Below, one piece after another: positions 22,829-33,977 of a stretch of 64,000 nt of DNA. The first letter of the stretch is position 1. The number at the start of each line of letters is the position of its first letter. This stretch comes from Paragorgia papillata. Its lineage: Eukaryota > Cnidaria > Anthozoa > Scleralcyonacea > Coralliidae. The stretch spans positions 5,196,501 through 5,260,500 of the forward strand of contig JAWNZC010000348.1 in NCBI GenBank assembly GCA_035771165.1, given 5' to 3'. Both the position numbers and the translations under genes were made by a program. The notes below the pieces were generated by a model. That model searched no databases, was not told the DNA's origin, and saw only the letters and a list, made by a program, of their open reading frames with translations.

Positions 22829-22916
22829 GCGTTCGTTCGTTCGTTCGTTCGTTCGTTCGTTCGTTCGTTCGTTCGTTCGTTCGTTCGTTCGTTCGTTCGT
22901 TCGTCCGTCCGTTCGT
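22829..22916. repeat. (TTCG)n microsatellite
   Basis: About 20 TTCG units ending in GTCCGTCCGTTCG. Because 4 is not divisible by 3, every frame is open across it, which produces several overlapping spurious ORFs (Arg-Ser-Phe-Val or Thr-Asn-Glu-Arg repeats). Confidence 0.95.
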
Positions 22917-23011
22917 TTGTGCGGATATTTGGCAAGCGACGTTCTTGACGCAACGTTTCTGACGCCAAACATGATCCCTGCTTCTGCTGAACTCCTCTAT
23001 TGAATGCTGAT

Positions 23012-23258
23012 AATTGACCGCACCGAAAAAGATGGCGACTTGTACATTTAACCACAATCCTTTGCGCATAGTAAATATTATTTCTTCTACAATTATCGGA
23101 AGATAGGTCTTTAAAAAGATCAACTTTGGTAGGAATGAAGTTCTTGCTTACTTAATCCATGTTAACATGATAAACAATGTTTAGTTGTTATTTGAGCTGA
23201 TTTGAGGTCGCAAAGCATTGTGGTTAAATGTACCGCCGCCATCATTTTCGGTACCGCA
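23012..23258. mobile_element. MITE, 'cggtaccgaaaaagatggcg' family, copy 1
   Basis: Ends ATTGACCGCACCGAAAAAG and TTTCGGTACCGCAAA form the inverted repeat. The interior is GTACATTTAACCACAATCC against GGTTAAATGTACCG. Nearly identical copies lie at 24474-24713 and 42569-42822. Confidence 0.85.
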
Positions 23259-24473
23259 AATGACAGCTATATTTTGTAGATTTCCTTGTGCATTCATATA
23301 GACCCTTTGCACATGACGTCAAAACGGTCCATTTGGAGGACAACTTCAAAGTCCTGACGTTCAACAGAGCAAATTATTAATCAAAATATCATTGTTTAGA
23401 AGATTTGTCTTGCACCAAGGCAGTAAGTGCAAGTGGTCTATATGAACACGGCTTTTGCTTGCAATTTGCCGTAAAGTAAAAATGTAAACGCACGTGACAC
23501 CAAATATAGTTCATGCACAGGTATACTTTTATTTTCTCAAGGGAAATATATATTTATGTAGTACAACCATAGTCACGATCTACTACTTTTTAGTTGTTAT
23601 ATATTAATATATATGATACTTTAAATGGCAATTTATACTAGCAATGTATAAAAGCATAACATTTATAACACAAAACAAAATTTAACACAGTCAAACGTTT
23701 CTATATAAGCTTAGGCGAGCATCTATTCTAAGCGATAATTTTGCAAGTTTCCAAATCTGTTATTAATACCAGTCGTAACCGAGTATACTTTCCAAGTGCC
23801 ATTTTCAATCAATGTAAATACTGTTGTAAAACATCTCGTGTATTAAAAGACCACCTCTCGCCGGCTACGTATATACATTAATGCAAATCCACTGCATTAA
23901 ATCTCTCAGTCCATGTATACCAAGACTGTTCAGTTAACCATACATTCCGGCCTGAGCCAGCCAAAAACGGCCACAATGTTATTTTACTCTATCTAATAAC
24001 ACTAGACGATTTTTCTTATCAAAGGGAGAACCACCAAACAGCTTAAGCATGCAGCAGCAATGAGTTTGAGCGACAAGACAAGCGTGGTCATTTACGAGAG
24101 GTTCAACTGCAAGCTATTCCGCTATTTAGTGGAAGTCAAACACGCATGCATATTAGATAAAACTGAAAATAATACACGAAAACTTGCCATTGTTTCCATT
24201 TTTCCAATTTATATTTGGCATGTAGTTAACCCTTTGAACACCGGATTCCCCTTCACTTTGGCTAACCATAGTGCCTAGGACTGTCAGACGACGTTAGACA
24301 GATCTGGAGGCCGCTGAAACTCGGAGTTTAAAGAGTTAAAAACCAGGTCTTACTAGTCACACGGGTCAGCAGCGCTTCATTATATCCCGCCTGTGAATTC
24401 CTTTGGCCATTCGTTCGTGCGGAATCAACAGACACGGCACCGCCCATTAGGACTGGATCTGGTTAATACCCTA

Positions 24474-24713
24474 ATTGACCGTACCGAAAAAGATGGCGAC
24501 TTGTACATTTAACCACAATCCTTTGCGTAAATATTGTTTCTCGTATAATTATCGGAAGATAGGTCTTTAAAAAGATCAACTTTGGTAGGAATGAAGTTTT
24601 TGCTTAATCCATTTTAACATGATAAACAATGTTTAGTTGTTTCTTGAGCTGATTTGAGATCGCAAAGCATTGTGGTTAAATGTACCGCCGCCATCTTTTT
24701 CGGTACCGTCAAT
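24474..24713. mobile_element. MITE, 'cggtaccgaaaaagatggcg' family, copy 2
   Basis: The cleanest copy. ATTGACCGTACCGAAAAAGA on the left is the complement of TCTTTTTCGGTACCGTCAAT on the right except for one base. It ends about 200 bases 3' of the PAW-C2 stop codon. Confidence 0.85.
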
Positions 24714-24916
24714 TCTGTAGTATGCATGCATGGTACAAATATATCTAGCAAAAAAATTATTTTGTTTTAAATATGTTTAGTACATGATATGTTTTCTTTA
24801 AAAAGAAGAAATATGAAACGTATAAAAAGTGAATAATATTTGGCAATAACACTAAAATATCTTATCAGACGTTTTCCTTTGAAATTTGAATAAGTCGACT
24901 TCTTTTAAACAAATTG

Positions 24917-24922
24917 TTTATT
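24917..24922 (-). terminator. AATAAA poly(A) signal overlapping the PAW-C2 stop codon
   Basis: On the minus strand the end of the gene reads GCTGAATAAACAATTTG. The stop TAA lies inside AATAAA. If used, cleavage 10-30 bases later would give almost no 3' UTR. No other AATAAA stands out nearby in this orientation. Confidence 0.45.
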
Positions 24923-27900
24923 CAGCCAAATTGACTTCTAGGGTTTGCCAACAATAAATCCACTGCTTCGGTCTATTGATCATAAAGTCCCACTGACGAG
25001 ACTCAAAACTCTCGTAATCTGTGGGAGACTTGGTGCTGCTGCCGCCAGGAGGACTTTCTAAGCTAAGATCACTTTCTCCTCCCCAACTGGATCTACGACC
25101 ACGCCTCGGTGACATCGGTAATTTCATCATCAAACGGGATAATGTCGGGGTATGGGCCTTGCGCGGTGAAAATGGTATTTTCAAGTTATTATCATCCTCA
25201 TCTTGCTTGGCTGTCAAACTATTCAATTGTAGTCGGTTTGGCGGAGGTGGTCGACATGGTTTGACGACGGTTTGGTTCAAAGGCCTGTCTACCTCAGCTT
25301 TGTTGTTGTTTTCGTTAATGAAAACGTCTTCGTCTGTGATGTTATTTGAACTTTTGTCGTTGTTGATCATTTCATCATAATGTCCTGTACCATTTAATTT
25401 CTTCAAGTTTTCAACAACAGTGTTGGTCTCGTTTTCTGGCCACTCCTCATCACTTGAATCATGAGGTCCTTCCATTTTCTCTTTTGCATCTAAACACCAT
25501 TGACCTTTTTCCGAAACGATGATGTCTGGAGTGCTAGAATCATTCTTTCCTGCTGTCTTTTTTTCAGTTACATGAGATGAAGAACCCAAGTTTATCTTTT
25601 TCTGTCGTTCTTCGTCGACGCGGATTAAAGGGGAATAAATCGGTCCTTCATTCGTTGATTGTTCTTTACGAAAGGTCATACCATGAGCGGTGTCCGGACT
25701 AGCCAAAGCTCGGAAATCAAATACGTTGCTACATCCAATTCTTAGCTCACCCAGTTGTGAGTTTTTTTTATTAATTCCCAAATGCCAGTTGACTACACGG
25801 ATACCAAGTTGTTTGTTGCGTAGTTGCGATTGAGCAACACCGTGAATCACAAAATATTCATCCCATATTGGCGACGAAGATTTCTTTGCTCTTCCTGTTT
25901 TGCAACTTTTTACGTTTTTGTCATCAGGTAATAAATAACTAGATGTAAAGAAAAGGGTATTATAAGTGGGATAGGATGGGATAAGATAGGATAGGATAGA
26001 ATAGAGTAGGGTAATAGAATAGATGGGATGGAATAGAATAGAATGACATGGGGTGATTCCTAAACTCATATAAATTCGCGACAGAAAATAAAGAACAAAA
26101 CAAGAAAACGCTTACAAGTGGCTTCATGTCGTGACGTGTCATCAAAAAATGACTGGTGTGAGCTATCGTGCAAGCTCAAAATTGCAGGAATGACGACATT
26201 ATATTAAATATATAATAAACGACAATATTGTAAACCAGTCAACAATTAGGCGTGTTGTCCAACACGCAAAATTTAGAATGCATGCAGTAGAGCAAAAACA
26301 CTTGCCATTTAACTTGAGCATCTGGAACACTGTCTTTAGAACTTGTTATATTCTTAGCCTGCACAATATTAAGATGAAGAAAACCTCTACCAGAGCTACT
26401 GGAATGAGTTCGATAATGACGACGATCAACGGACGTCTCCTGACTGTTACTGAACATTAGTCCAAGTAGAATAACAGGTTTGTTGTACATCTCTGATGGT
26501 GGCTTAGATAAATATAGAGATAGATAGAAAATAATTATATTGTTAACTTTATGGAATACAAAAACATAGACACAATACATAATAACACCTGGAAGTAAGG
26601 TGTTTATAAAGAGGGACATCGTGCTATGTCACCCCTCTCAGGAGGGCCGGGGGGAAAATTGAAAGTTTTCCCTAGGTATTTATATCTTACGCGACAGCTT
26701 AATGTACAGCAAGAACTGAAAAAAACCCCACCTTACTAACTTCAAGCTGAAAATGATTAAGGGCTCCGCCCAAAATGTCAGTAGTTTGTTGCTGAACATT
26801 TTGGCAGTTCAGTTACCACCTTTTCGCATTGCTATGCCCAAAATACAGCCTATATATATGCATGCAAGACTACGTTTTTCACACCAAACGTGGTAAGCCT
26901 ATACTAATTTCGAAATGTTTTTCCAGTAATGGCATATTTCTCAATTTTCTTAGTTGTACCACCCCATCATTGAAATAGGTATTACTATTTAATATACGTT
27001 TTTCTTCTTCTTTACCTTCAATGTTATTTTAAGATCAAGTGGAAAATCTCCTTTGGTTAAAATATTCTTTTCAAAAAGTCTTGTTTGCTGTTCAGATGTT
27101 TCTCCAATTAAATGAATAGAAAGAATTATATTCTTGCAGTTTTCAAAACCATTAACGTTTACAAGTCCGAGTCCTATATAAAAATAAATTCAGCAAAAAG
27201 AAAACAAATCATTATACTGACATTTAACAACTGTTTTACCCAATAGACTAAGAAAAAGCTGCTCATGTGACTCTGTTTGGTTTAGGAAGGTATTAACACG
27301 GGGTCAGCCAGCCCGTGTTCCAGGTCTCCCGCGTTTCCTGAATTTTTTTCTTAATTTTCATCTTGTATTGCAGCGATAATTTTGTGCTTACCATAACATA
27401 TATTATACCATACCATACCATACATGCCATACATACCATACCATACCATACCATATATGCCATACATGCCATACATACCATACCATACCATACCATACCA
27501 TACCATACCATACATACCATACCATACATGCCATACATACCATACCATACCATACCATACCATACCATATCATACATACATACATACCATACATACATAC
27601 ATACGATACATACAATATATACCATACTATACATGCCTGATGCCATACCATACATATATACCATACATACCATACATTCAATAGATACCATACCAAACAT
27701 ACATACCATATACATACATACTATACATACAATAGATACCATACCATACCATACATGCCATACCATACATACAATAGATACCATACCATACATGCCATAC
27801 CATACATACAATAGATACCATACCATACATGCCATACCATACCATACATACTATGCCATACCATACCATAGCATACCATACCGTAGCATACCATGCCATA

Positions 27901-30900
27901 CCATACATACCATGCCATGCCATAGCATAGCATAGCATAGCATAGCATAGCATAGCATAGCATAGCGAACCAAACAATAGAATAGCACATGGAATATAAT
28001 TTTGTGTTTTGTCTCGGAACTGGTGAATTACGCAGTTAGCTAGGAAGCAAGTCATGCTGGGTACAGTCGAGCTGCTGGCGCTTGTCATGTATGTAAACAC
28101 ATTCAAGTGAACGAGCCAGTTCAGGTACTATATGCAGTTTAACTGGCATCTCCAAATTGTTAAAAAATAAGCTACATAAGGTTTTTGTACTGGCAATATT
28201 TATAACAACTGTGTATTTACCTTCCATATGAGAGATGGTTTTCTTGATTTCACCGTTGGACAGCATAACCAGAACTTCACCTGCGTTTAAATGATGACTC
28301 ACGACTTTGATTGATACTTGATCAACAACAAGTCCACATGAACTAAAATCCACTTTCCATGTCAATATGCCTGTACTACTACCAGGAGTTCGTTCCAAGT
28401 ATACCTGAATATGCAGTTAAAGTGATATTTAATATACATACTATATTTATATGTTATATAATATAACTTTACATATGCATGTTTTTATGTTACACCAATA
28501 TACTCCTAGTTCGAACCACATGATTCACGTCACATGTTGCATGTTATAGGAATTTCAAAAACTCATTAATAATTAATGAGGAAAACACAAAGGAAATCAG
28601 TACCATGTCCGTGGTTTTATATGTGATAAAGAAACCTCCTGATTTACATAAACTTTAGCTTTGATTGTCTCGGCTTAGACAACGTTATTTTTCAAACTTA
28701 TACGCCAATGAACTTACCAAATGGATCGTTTAAAACATTTTCGGCTGTTGCTCATGTTTTAAATATTATTCCAAATTTAAATATGGGTTACGCCTCGATC
28801 ATTTCATATCAGTAGTTTTTAGCACACAGTTCGCATTTGTAGTGTTTATTTTTTTATATGGTTTTCTCTTCTTAGTAGTTTGTTATATACAAGGGGTGTT
28901 GGTGGCACAGCGGTTAGCGCACGTGCCTTTCACCTCGGCGAGCCAGGTTCGATTTCTGCTCTCAGCAGTTATCTGATTGAAAATTTCACCTTGGCCGCAT
29001 GTGAGAAGAGTGCTTCTAGTTTGACTCTACCAAACACCACATGTTTCCCCCCCCGGGTACTCTGGTTTCCTCCTGTAGTATAAACACTGGACCAATGAGG
29101 GATGGTCCTTACTGGACCTCTAGGGATAACAGTTTAGATATAACTGATAGCTAGAGTTATCCAGTATAAATATAAGTTAGTTTATAGTTTAGTTTAGTAC
29201 AAATACTAACCAAGTTGTTCTTGGTATCTACAACTCTTTCGACTGATTCAAAAGAGTACATTCCATTCTCCCATCCACGAACATTTCCTCCAACTCTTGT
29301 GAGAACACAATCATCCCATTCTCTGTGATAAGCATCTGAACACGGACTATAACGCAGTCGAAATCTTGAAGTAGAATAAAAATAGGTATCAACAACGTTT
29401 TATACCACAACAACAGAACACAACCTATAGTGGCCCTTCGATCAATTTTTAAAGTCTCAACTATTTATAACGTAAAGCCATACAATCATACAATAGAGTA
29501 TACAGTCAGAAAATGTAGTGCTCGTAAAACCCAGTAAAGAATGTTGTATTGCTTAGTTGGAAAAAGTGTGGAATGTTTAGTTAAGATTTTGCAAGCTAGA
29601 TTTTACTTTTAAGAAGATCAACAATCTCGTTCCCAGAGCCCGCGTTCCCCACCCGGGAAACGAGAGACTCTGGGGTAATCCGTTTCAAATCACAGGATTC
29701 TTGTTATTCCGGTTGAGGTACGCATGCGTAAATATCCAAGCGGAATCTGGATAGTATGTTCTCCTTGTTTGACTTTTCCCCAAACAAGTCAATGGGCTTG
29801 CTGGTGAAGCTCGAATTACAGGATCTACACACATACGGCGAAGATATCGATCGCGGCAACGTCTTCACTGGAGTCTTGTCGTCCGAAATCTTTGTTATTT
29901 TGGTTTTATTAATTCTACTTCCGGTCACTTCAGACCAACTCATGCTCACTATTCAGCCAATAACGTAAAGATTTGAAACGGATTATCCCAGAGTCTCTCG
30001 TTTCCCGTGTGGGTGGGGAACGTGGGCTCTGGGAACGAGATTGAGAAGATCAAGTGAATTAAACTTAAAGAAGGAAAATTTAGTTTTACCTATGTCTGAC
30101 TGTATCATCCTTATGAGGGATAAACACGTATCTTCCTGAAGCACTGTTAACTTGGAGGTTTTTCTAAACAGTCGAGAAATAAATCATTAGTCATTTAAAA
30201 GAAACTGTAAGGGTTAATCTATATTGAACAGTCAGTTGAAATACTGCACTATATTATTAAGCAGGTTGTGTATTACAAGTCAGTATATTGTGGAATAAGA
30301 AATGTGTTGGCGCCTACCTATATACTAATTAGGTTTCTAATTGGTTTGGGTTACTTAACCTAACCAAACCAAACCAAACCTAACCTAACCTAACCTAACC
30401 TAACCTAACCTAACCTAACCTAACCTAACCTAACCTAACCTAACCTAACCTAACCTAACCTAACCTAACCTAACTTAAACAAAAGCATATAACCCTATGT
30501 TACGAGCATGGGAACGAATTCGTAATTGACAATATGATTGCTTTTAATACTTACAGCCAATCAGTTTTCGAAAAACATGCAGTTTTCAAACGCAAAATAG
30601 ACATCTTTCTAGTTGTTTGCGCTAAAAAATATGGGGACTGCAAACAGATAAGTTAGATAAGAAGTTACCTCTGTAGGTTCATGCTTCATTGACCTTGGTG
30701 GTGAAGTTTGAAGAGTTGCGTAATGTAAAGCTTGGACAGGAGAATCTGAAGAGCTTTGCTGTCTGTAATTAAGAAGTAAGAATATATTTTGTAAGAAAAG
30801 ATTATAAAACACATCCCTTAGAATGTATGTATGTGATGTTGGTAACGATTTAAAAACAGTAAGTAAAATATTGAAGTTACGAGATGACATCGCAAGACAA

Positions 30901-32677
30901 GCTTAAGTCGTTTCATGGGCCTTCTCGCCATGCTATGAGTGAGGGCCGTATGTTAGATAACCTTTACGGTTAATACGTCTTTTCCCTCGTAAAATAAAGT
31001 TTTATTCTATTCTATTCTATTGCTATTATTAATTCTTTGCAAAATTCCTAGACATTTTGTGGTCGAATAAAGTCAATTCAAATATAATATAACTTTTTTT
31101 ATATAATTCAAGCCGGAAAACCTCGATGCGTGTATTGTATATATCATGATATGTTCTAACTCTTTTAGTAGTGACATAGCAAGCGCCTGCTGAGGAAATG
31201 AGATTTTAGGAATTCTAGATTTCAGAGGGTTTCTAGAGGTTAGATTTTTTATTTTCCTAAATTCCCACTTCCTTCAGCACTCGCGGAACAGTCCCCGCAA
31301 CTTTTTACACTCGGCCACTGCACTCGTGCACTTAGTGCCAAAGACGAAAATCAAATATTTTCCAGGGGCTTCTTCCCAGCAAGCACTCAGTGTGACATTC
31401 CCAAGTGTCCAAATTTGTGAAGCATGTAAAATGGGTATATTTCAGAATCTTGTGTTGCCCGGGCAACGATATGACGTGCTCGAGTAACTATTAAAACGTG
31501 CTTAAAATATTCGATTATAAGGCCAACATCGGAATGTTGGTATTCACAGCTCGATGTTCAGTATTGAGCGGTTTAAATTGCTAAGGAAAACTAATATTTA
31601 TTTCTAAAATATATCATAGGTGATTTGACCATTAATAGAACTACTAAAAACTTGAATAAAAAAAGAGAATGAATTGGTATACACCCAATCTGATATAGAA
31701 TTATGATTACAATTATTTCCACACAAAATGAAATTGATCTCGACTTATTGGTTATCAATTCTTTAACACTTTGAAGCCTGACGACGAGCCTTTAGTATTT
31801 TATTATGGCTAACGCCAGACGATTTTATTCAGCATGTATAGGGATATGTCCTGACCTCAAAGTGCATGTTAAAACCTATCTCTTTAATACTTTGAAGCCT
31901 GACGACGAGTCTTTAGTATTTTTATTCTGGTTTTATTCGATTTTATTCTGGTTTTATTCGATTTTATTCAGCACAGGGAAATGTCCTGGCCTCAAAGTGT
32001 TAAAGGCCATATTAAAAGCACTTATTCGATCCGAATTTGAATCTATCGTTGAAAATTACCAACAGATAAATCTACAATCCATCAAAATCAGTATACGAAT
32101 TGTGTACTCATAGTTCGGTCAAACAAGATTTTGGAGCTATTTCAACTACATGCCATATAACGTTAACAAATTGTTATGATTTATATCACATAAATTATAG
32201 AAACGTCATGTCGAATTAATAGACATTCACTAGTTTTGAACTTGATTGAGCCAAGGAAATGAAAGTTAACTAGCTATATCTTCTGTTGAGGCGTAAGATT
32301 TCCCATAAATTATATGTTTGCTATATGCCAACTGCAAGTATAGCACCTTAGTTATTATAGTCGTTTGTTAAATTGGCAATGAAGATGGCGTAGTTTATAC
32401 AGAGTATATATACAACCTGGGGAAAGAATAAACTATATATCATCATGGAATAATTTATATGTATATGCATGTATATTTTATCGAAAAGAATTAATAGTTT
32501 AAACTATAGATGTGACTAATATAATCCTAAAAAAACCTATTAATTTTAGAATATTACTCGTCCCTAAATATCTAAATGAGAAACAGGGCTTGATAATGAT
32601 CGATAACAATATAAATTGAAAAATAATTTTTGTCATGATACTTACCCAATGCCAAAACGTGTACTTTGGGAGATCAT
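24918..32677 (-). CDS. PAW domain-C2 domain fusion protein
   Basis: Eight exons join in phase to 616 aa: 32646-32677, 30669-30762, 30090-30163, 29211-29364, 28221-28404, 27016-27173, 26306-26439, 24918-25938. After a 42-residue Ser-rich N-terminus, residues ~44-232 form a complete PAW domain, the mannose-binding C-terminal module of peptide:N-glycanase. Diagnostic words are GRYVFIP, VRGWENGMYSFESV, VYLERTPGSS, ILTWKVDFSSCGL and TRLFEKN. Residues ~250-350 begin a C2 domain (GFLHLNIVQAKNI, AQVKCYLLPDD, IWDEYFVI, QLGELRIG). A ~230-residue acidic then basic/proline-rich segment follows. The last ~30 residues (RQWDFMINRP, CWQTL) resemble the WHxL-type end of synaptotagmin C2 domains. Of the usual C2 calcium ligands I see only the loop-1 region Asp residues; loop 3 reads NWHLGINKKN, so Ca2+ binding is doubtful. 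There is no PNGase Cys-His-Asp core. Role inferred: glycan or membrane tethering. The last intron uses a GC donor. Confidence 0.85.
25955..26050. repeat. (GGATA/GAATA)n repeat next to the C2 exon
   Basis: Degenerate GGATAGGATAGAATAG units fill the intron sequence just upstream of the last PAW-C2 exon. A long ORF reading through it into the exon is extended artificially by about 40 residues (start codon at 26069). Confidence 0.85.
26305..26306 (-). other. GC-AG splice donor of the last PAW-C2 intron
   Basis: The minus-strand boundary is AAATG|GCAAGT. Only this junction joins exon 7 to exon 8 in the frame AQVKCYLLPDDKN, which matches a C2 beta strand. The alternative GT three bases on (CAA|GTGTTT) leaves exon 8 out of frame. 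GCAAGT is the consensus form of the rare GC donor class. Confidence 0.75.
27400..27965. repeat. (CATAC)n satellite tract, ~560 bp
   Basis: Mostly CATAC/ACCAT pentamers with islands of CATG, ATAGATAC and, at the right end, (CATAG)n. Every frame is open on both strands, so apparent proteins of 80-190 aa rich in Tyr-His-Thr-Ile or Trp-Tyr-Gly-Met are artefacts. It lies in the PAW-C2 intron between the exons ending at 28221 and starting at 27173. Confidence 0.95.
28895..29200 (+). mobile_element. tRNA-derived SINE
   Basis: A box A-like TGGCACAGCGGTTAGCGC is followed about 35 bases later by box B AGGTTCGATTTC (near 28945). Downstream is a conserved-looking block with GGTACTCTGGTTTCCTCCTG, reminiscent of the central domain of widespread metazoan SINEs, and then an AT-rich tail. 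It lies in a PAW-C2 intron, antisense to the gene. Confidence 0.75.
29622..30043. mobile_element. MULE-like element, 422 bp, perfect 10-bp TSD
   Basis: Inverted ends start CAATCTCGTTCCCAGAGCCC and continue for about 75 bases with few mismatches. The flanking direct repeat AGAAGATCAA is exact (29612-29621, 30044-30053). Duplications of 9-11 bp with long inverted ends are typical of Mutator-like elements. It ends 47 bases from the splice donor of PAW-C2 exon 3 (30090-30163). Confidence 0.85.
30356..30473. repeat. (CCTAA)n array, about 20 units
   Basis: An uninterrupted run of CCTAA, i.e. TTAGG on the other strand, is preceded by a few CCAAA units. It lies in the PAW-C2 intron between exons 2 and 3. 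The unit equals the arthropod-type telomere repeat, but here it is an internal array. Confidence 0.95.
30900..31025 (+). mobile_element. Retroelement 3' tail with (TTCTA)n
   Basis: The stretch GAGGGCCGTATGTTAGATAA, CCTTTACGGTTAATACGTC, then CCCTCGTAAAATAAAGTTTT and a TATTC pentamer tail recurs in reverse orientation at about 46240-46330. Two copies ending in the same AATAAA-plus-pentamer tail suggest a non-LTR retroelement or SINE 3' end. Confidence 0.65.
31750..31995 (+). repeat. Two tandem copies of the dispersed GCCAGACGATTTTA repeat
   Basis: Each copy starts near CTTTGAAGCCTGACGACGAG, passes through CTTTAGTATTTTAT and ends near ATGTCCTG(A/G)CCTCAAAGTG. The second copy has a small TTCTGGTTTTATTCGATTT duplication. 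Confidence 0.75.
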
Positions 32678-33531
32678 ACTTTCAAGCAGATAAAACCAAT
32701 CGGACGACGGAGCTCACATCATTCTAAAAATCTATAATACTATCGTCATGATTAGGTTCCTTGTATATATATAGTCAATAACAGCAATGAAATGTTTTGT
32801 TTATAAGTCTTACTACCTGCTTACCACATATAGAGAGGCTAGCACACACTAATGCATTAAAGATAAGCCGTCTCAGAGCGATGAACATTAATTATATAAT
32901 AAACGACCCTGTCTCTTGTCTTTTCTCAATTAACCGGACATTAAAATGAATATCGTAGTCCCTGAGCATAAAACATGCCAAGCTCCAGTAAACATTGCAT
33001 CAATATATAAGACCTATATCACATTCTCGATGTACATTATAATATCATTTCCAGACAAAAATAACTGTTGATAACATGATATCAATTATTTAAGATTTTC
33101 AGCATGTTCTTATTCGCAATCGACAATTGGGAAAGTCACGGTCATTTTTAACATAGTGCATGAGCTGATCATCCCAAAGGGAGTAATAAAATTTCGGAGA
33201 TATATGAATAGATAATTATGGAGATAAAATCTAGAATAAAATACTAAAGACGCGTCTTCAGACTTCAAAGTGTTAACGTTGCCCCTATAAAGCCTGGTTT
33301 CTATATGTGAACTGAAGTACTCCTTTAACACTAAAGAGACAACGAGCGATCAAACTAAATAATAGATGCAATTAATTACAATCTTTTCTTCATCAGAGCC
33401 CGCCGAAGGCCATACAAAGTGGCGTTGTATACGGAAAGCAATAATTAAGAATAAAGCTGAATTTGTAAACAGACTAAAAATATGAGATATAAATGTCACC
33501 TGCATGCATGTATATATAGTATGTGTAAATG

Positions 33532-33795
33532 TCAGACAAAAGCAAAAATTGAAATTAATGTGATACCGTCAATTAAACAGAAAGAAAACTGACATTGAAG
33601 AGCTTTGGGTATAGAAACATACGACTCTGCGTGTTTTATATTGCCATATTGGGTCTTATTATATGGAGAAGGATATTTTACTTTACTATATTTAAGATCT
33701 GAAACACTCGTAATATAGAATCCATCATTAAGTAATTTAACCACATCCAGGAGCCGAGTGACGTATTTCTGGTATATTTCGCTGGTGAGTGGCAT
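33532..33795 (-). CDS. Hypothetical small ORF (87 codons), doubtful
   Basis: The frame begins MPLTSEIYQKYVTRLLDVV and has unbiased, non-repetitive composition up to about residue 75, then ends hydrophobic. I recognise no family. It has no clear splice partners in the flanking sequence and no homology cue, so it could be a relic exon or chance. Confidence 0.15.
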   Translation of the reverse strand: MPLTSEIYQKYVTRLLDVVKLLNDGFYITSVSDLKYSKVKYPSPYNKTQYGNIKHAESYVSIPKALQCQFSFCLIDGITLISIFAFV

Positions 33796-33977
33796 ATCGA
33801 CAAGTTAAAATCTTGCTCTAGTAGTTTCGAATGTTAAATTCAGTTAAATTTGAGCCTGAAAACTTCGCTTAATTCAATTTTTATATGAAATCACTTATTC
33901 GACTAAGCTTTTTATCACTGTATTTTTTCATTTGAATTTCATAAAAGTTTTTAATAGATTAAGCAGTTGCAGTGCTC

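Larger units (their letters stand above)
20805..24917. other. Intergenic region between CNBD2 and the PAW-C2 gene
   Basis: I see no gene here. CNBD2 begins at its left edge on the minus strand, so its promoter must lie within. Contents are a GAATA-type repeat (20890-20960), a Harbinger-like MITE (21271-21406), a piece of the tRNA-TIR family (about 21645-21790), a (TTCG)n array, and two copies of the 'cggtaccgaaaaagatggcg' MITE. Confidence 0.6.

Noticed and set aside
22742..23123. Ser-Phe-Val-Arg and Thr-Asn-Glu-Arg repeat proteins
   Set aside because: They arise from a (TTCG)n microsatellite, open in every frame.
25939..26069. Start of the C2 exon ORF at the Met at 26069
   Set aside because: Residues before YLLPDD come from a GGATA repeat and intron; a good AG acceptor lies at 25939-25940.
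27293..28106. Overlapping ORFs rich in Tyr/His/Thr/Ile or Trp/Tyr/Gly/Met
   Set aside because: They read through a CATAC pentamer array in an intron of the PAW-C2 gene.
24918..32677. Calling the PAW-C2 gene a peptide:N-glycanase (NGLY1)
   Set aside because: The N-terminus before the PAW domain is only about 42 residues and no transglutaminase-type Cys-His-Asp core is encoded in the preceding exons.
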